A model generated the notes under the pieces. The model did not search any database and had not been told where the DNA came from. It saw only the letters and a list, made by a program, of their open reading frames with translations. 6,820 nt of DNA. Origin: a bacterium. GTDB lineage: Bacteria; Cyanobacteriota; Vampirovibrionia; Gastranaerophilales; Gastranaerophilaceae. Positions 6,337 through 6,820 of this stretch are shown piece by piece (position 1 is the first letter of the stretch; each line of letters opens with the position of its first letter). The position numbers and the translations under genes were made by a program. Location: the NCBI GenBank assembly GCA_004558955.1, contig SFZC01000100.1:1-6820 (forward strand), written 5' to 3'.

Positions 6337-6820
6337 AGTCTAAGGTTATTTTGTAAAGCAATTTCAAGAATAAACCAAGCCTATAAATTATCAATCGACC
6401 AGAATGGTGGAGGCTCGGCTGAGGAATTTTTAAATATGGGCACTGAGGAATATTTCAAAAAATTTTGGCAACCTTATTTGAAAGTTGCAACATATTGCGA
6501 AGATTATAAACAGTGCGGATATCAAAATAACAAACCTTACTATATTCTTAACGGCAATCTGTTGGGTTCTGCATTAATTGCGGAGAGTTCAAGAATTGCC
6601 TTTATCACAATGGACGGATTTATTTTTAACATAAGAACTTCTGAATGGGACTTAGATAGCAATACAGGATTTACGAAAACTGCCGGGACTTTTATTATTG
6701 ACTTGAACGGAAGTAAAGGACCGAATATGATAGGGAAAGACGTATTTATACTCACTCGAAACGAGGACGGCACGGAAATTATCCCAAAATGTAAAGATAA
6801 ATCCGTCCATTGTGATAAAG
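6307..6820 (+). pseudogene. 5'-truncated type IV pilin / type II secretion pseudopilin-like protein, runs off right edge
   Basis: Frame 1 is open from 6307, after a TGA at 6304-6306, to the window end, about 171 codons. From about 6352 (KAISRINQAYKLS) onward it reads like the globular part of a pilin-like protein. It has NQAYKLSIDQNGGGSA, a PYLKVATYCEDYKQCGY block with two cysteines, a TMDGFIF strand, the loop IIDLNGSKGPNMIGKDVF (6694-6747) resembling the ligand-rich C-terminal loop of pseudopilins, and a late Cys pair (PKCKDKSVHC). The prepilin leader and hydrophobic alpha-1 helix expected before this are absent. The codons 6307-6351 do not encode them, and neither other plus-strand frame does. 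No good start exists: TTG at 6307 lacks a Shine-Dalgarno site and the first ATG is at 6436. It is therefore probably a truncated gene or cassette without its own start. The assignment rests on remembered pilin-family patterns. Confidence 0.6.

Noticed and set aside
6540..6773. Minus-strand open frame of 77 codons opposite the pilin remnant
   Set aside because: The opposite strand encodes recognisable pilin-like blocks; this frame has no known motif.

Overview
This is a low-GC, AT-rich bacterial chromosomal window. It holds one conserved housekeeping gene fragment, four further protein genes and one broken gene. The best guess for the source is a gut-type non-photosynthetic relative of Cyanobacteria (Vampirovibrionia/Melainabacteria, e.g. 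Gastranaerophilales). The basis is the low GC, the style of the pilin-like C-terminus at the right end (a DLNG-x-KGPN loop plus cysteine pairs) and the general look of DnaE. This is inference only; no marker gene in the window settles the lineage.

Left half, + strand: the C-terminal ~627 codons of the replicative DNA polymerase III alpha subunit (dnaE, cut by the left edge) end at 1886. A PlsC-like acyltransferase follows (1944-3050, or from a TTG at 1923). Next, behind its own sigma70-like promoter (3060-3089) and a clear Shine-Dalgarno site, comes a short secreted protein of unknown function (3113-3487).

Middle and right, - strand: a divergent GH13 (alpha-amylase-like) TIM-barrel protein (3491-4798) ends only 3 nt from the secreted-protein gene. 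A large ferritin-like protein (4901-6226) with three successive metal-ligand half-sites lies upstream of it on the same strand. A hairpin-plus-U-tract terminator (4830-4888) separates the two. The ferritin-like gene starts at an excellent Shine-Dalgarno site and has an 18-bp near-perfect palindrome just upstream of it, a candidate operator or leader hairpin.

Right end, + strand: the C-terminal body of a type IV pilin / pseudopilin-like protein runs off the window (6307-6820). It lacks the prepilin leader and the hydrophobic N-terminal helix, which cannot be found in any frame upstream. A composite inverted repeat (6302-6336) sits at the point where pilin similarity is lost. The remnant may be a simple 5' truncation. 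It could also be a silent or invertible pilin cassette, which the window alone cannot decide.

There is no evident shared pathway among the genes. The left side looks like replication and lipid housekeeping; the right side looks like accessory genes (glycan-like enzyme, metal/redox protein, pilin remnant). No RNA genes, CRISPR array or insertion sequence were seen.
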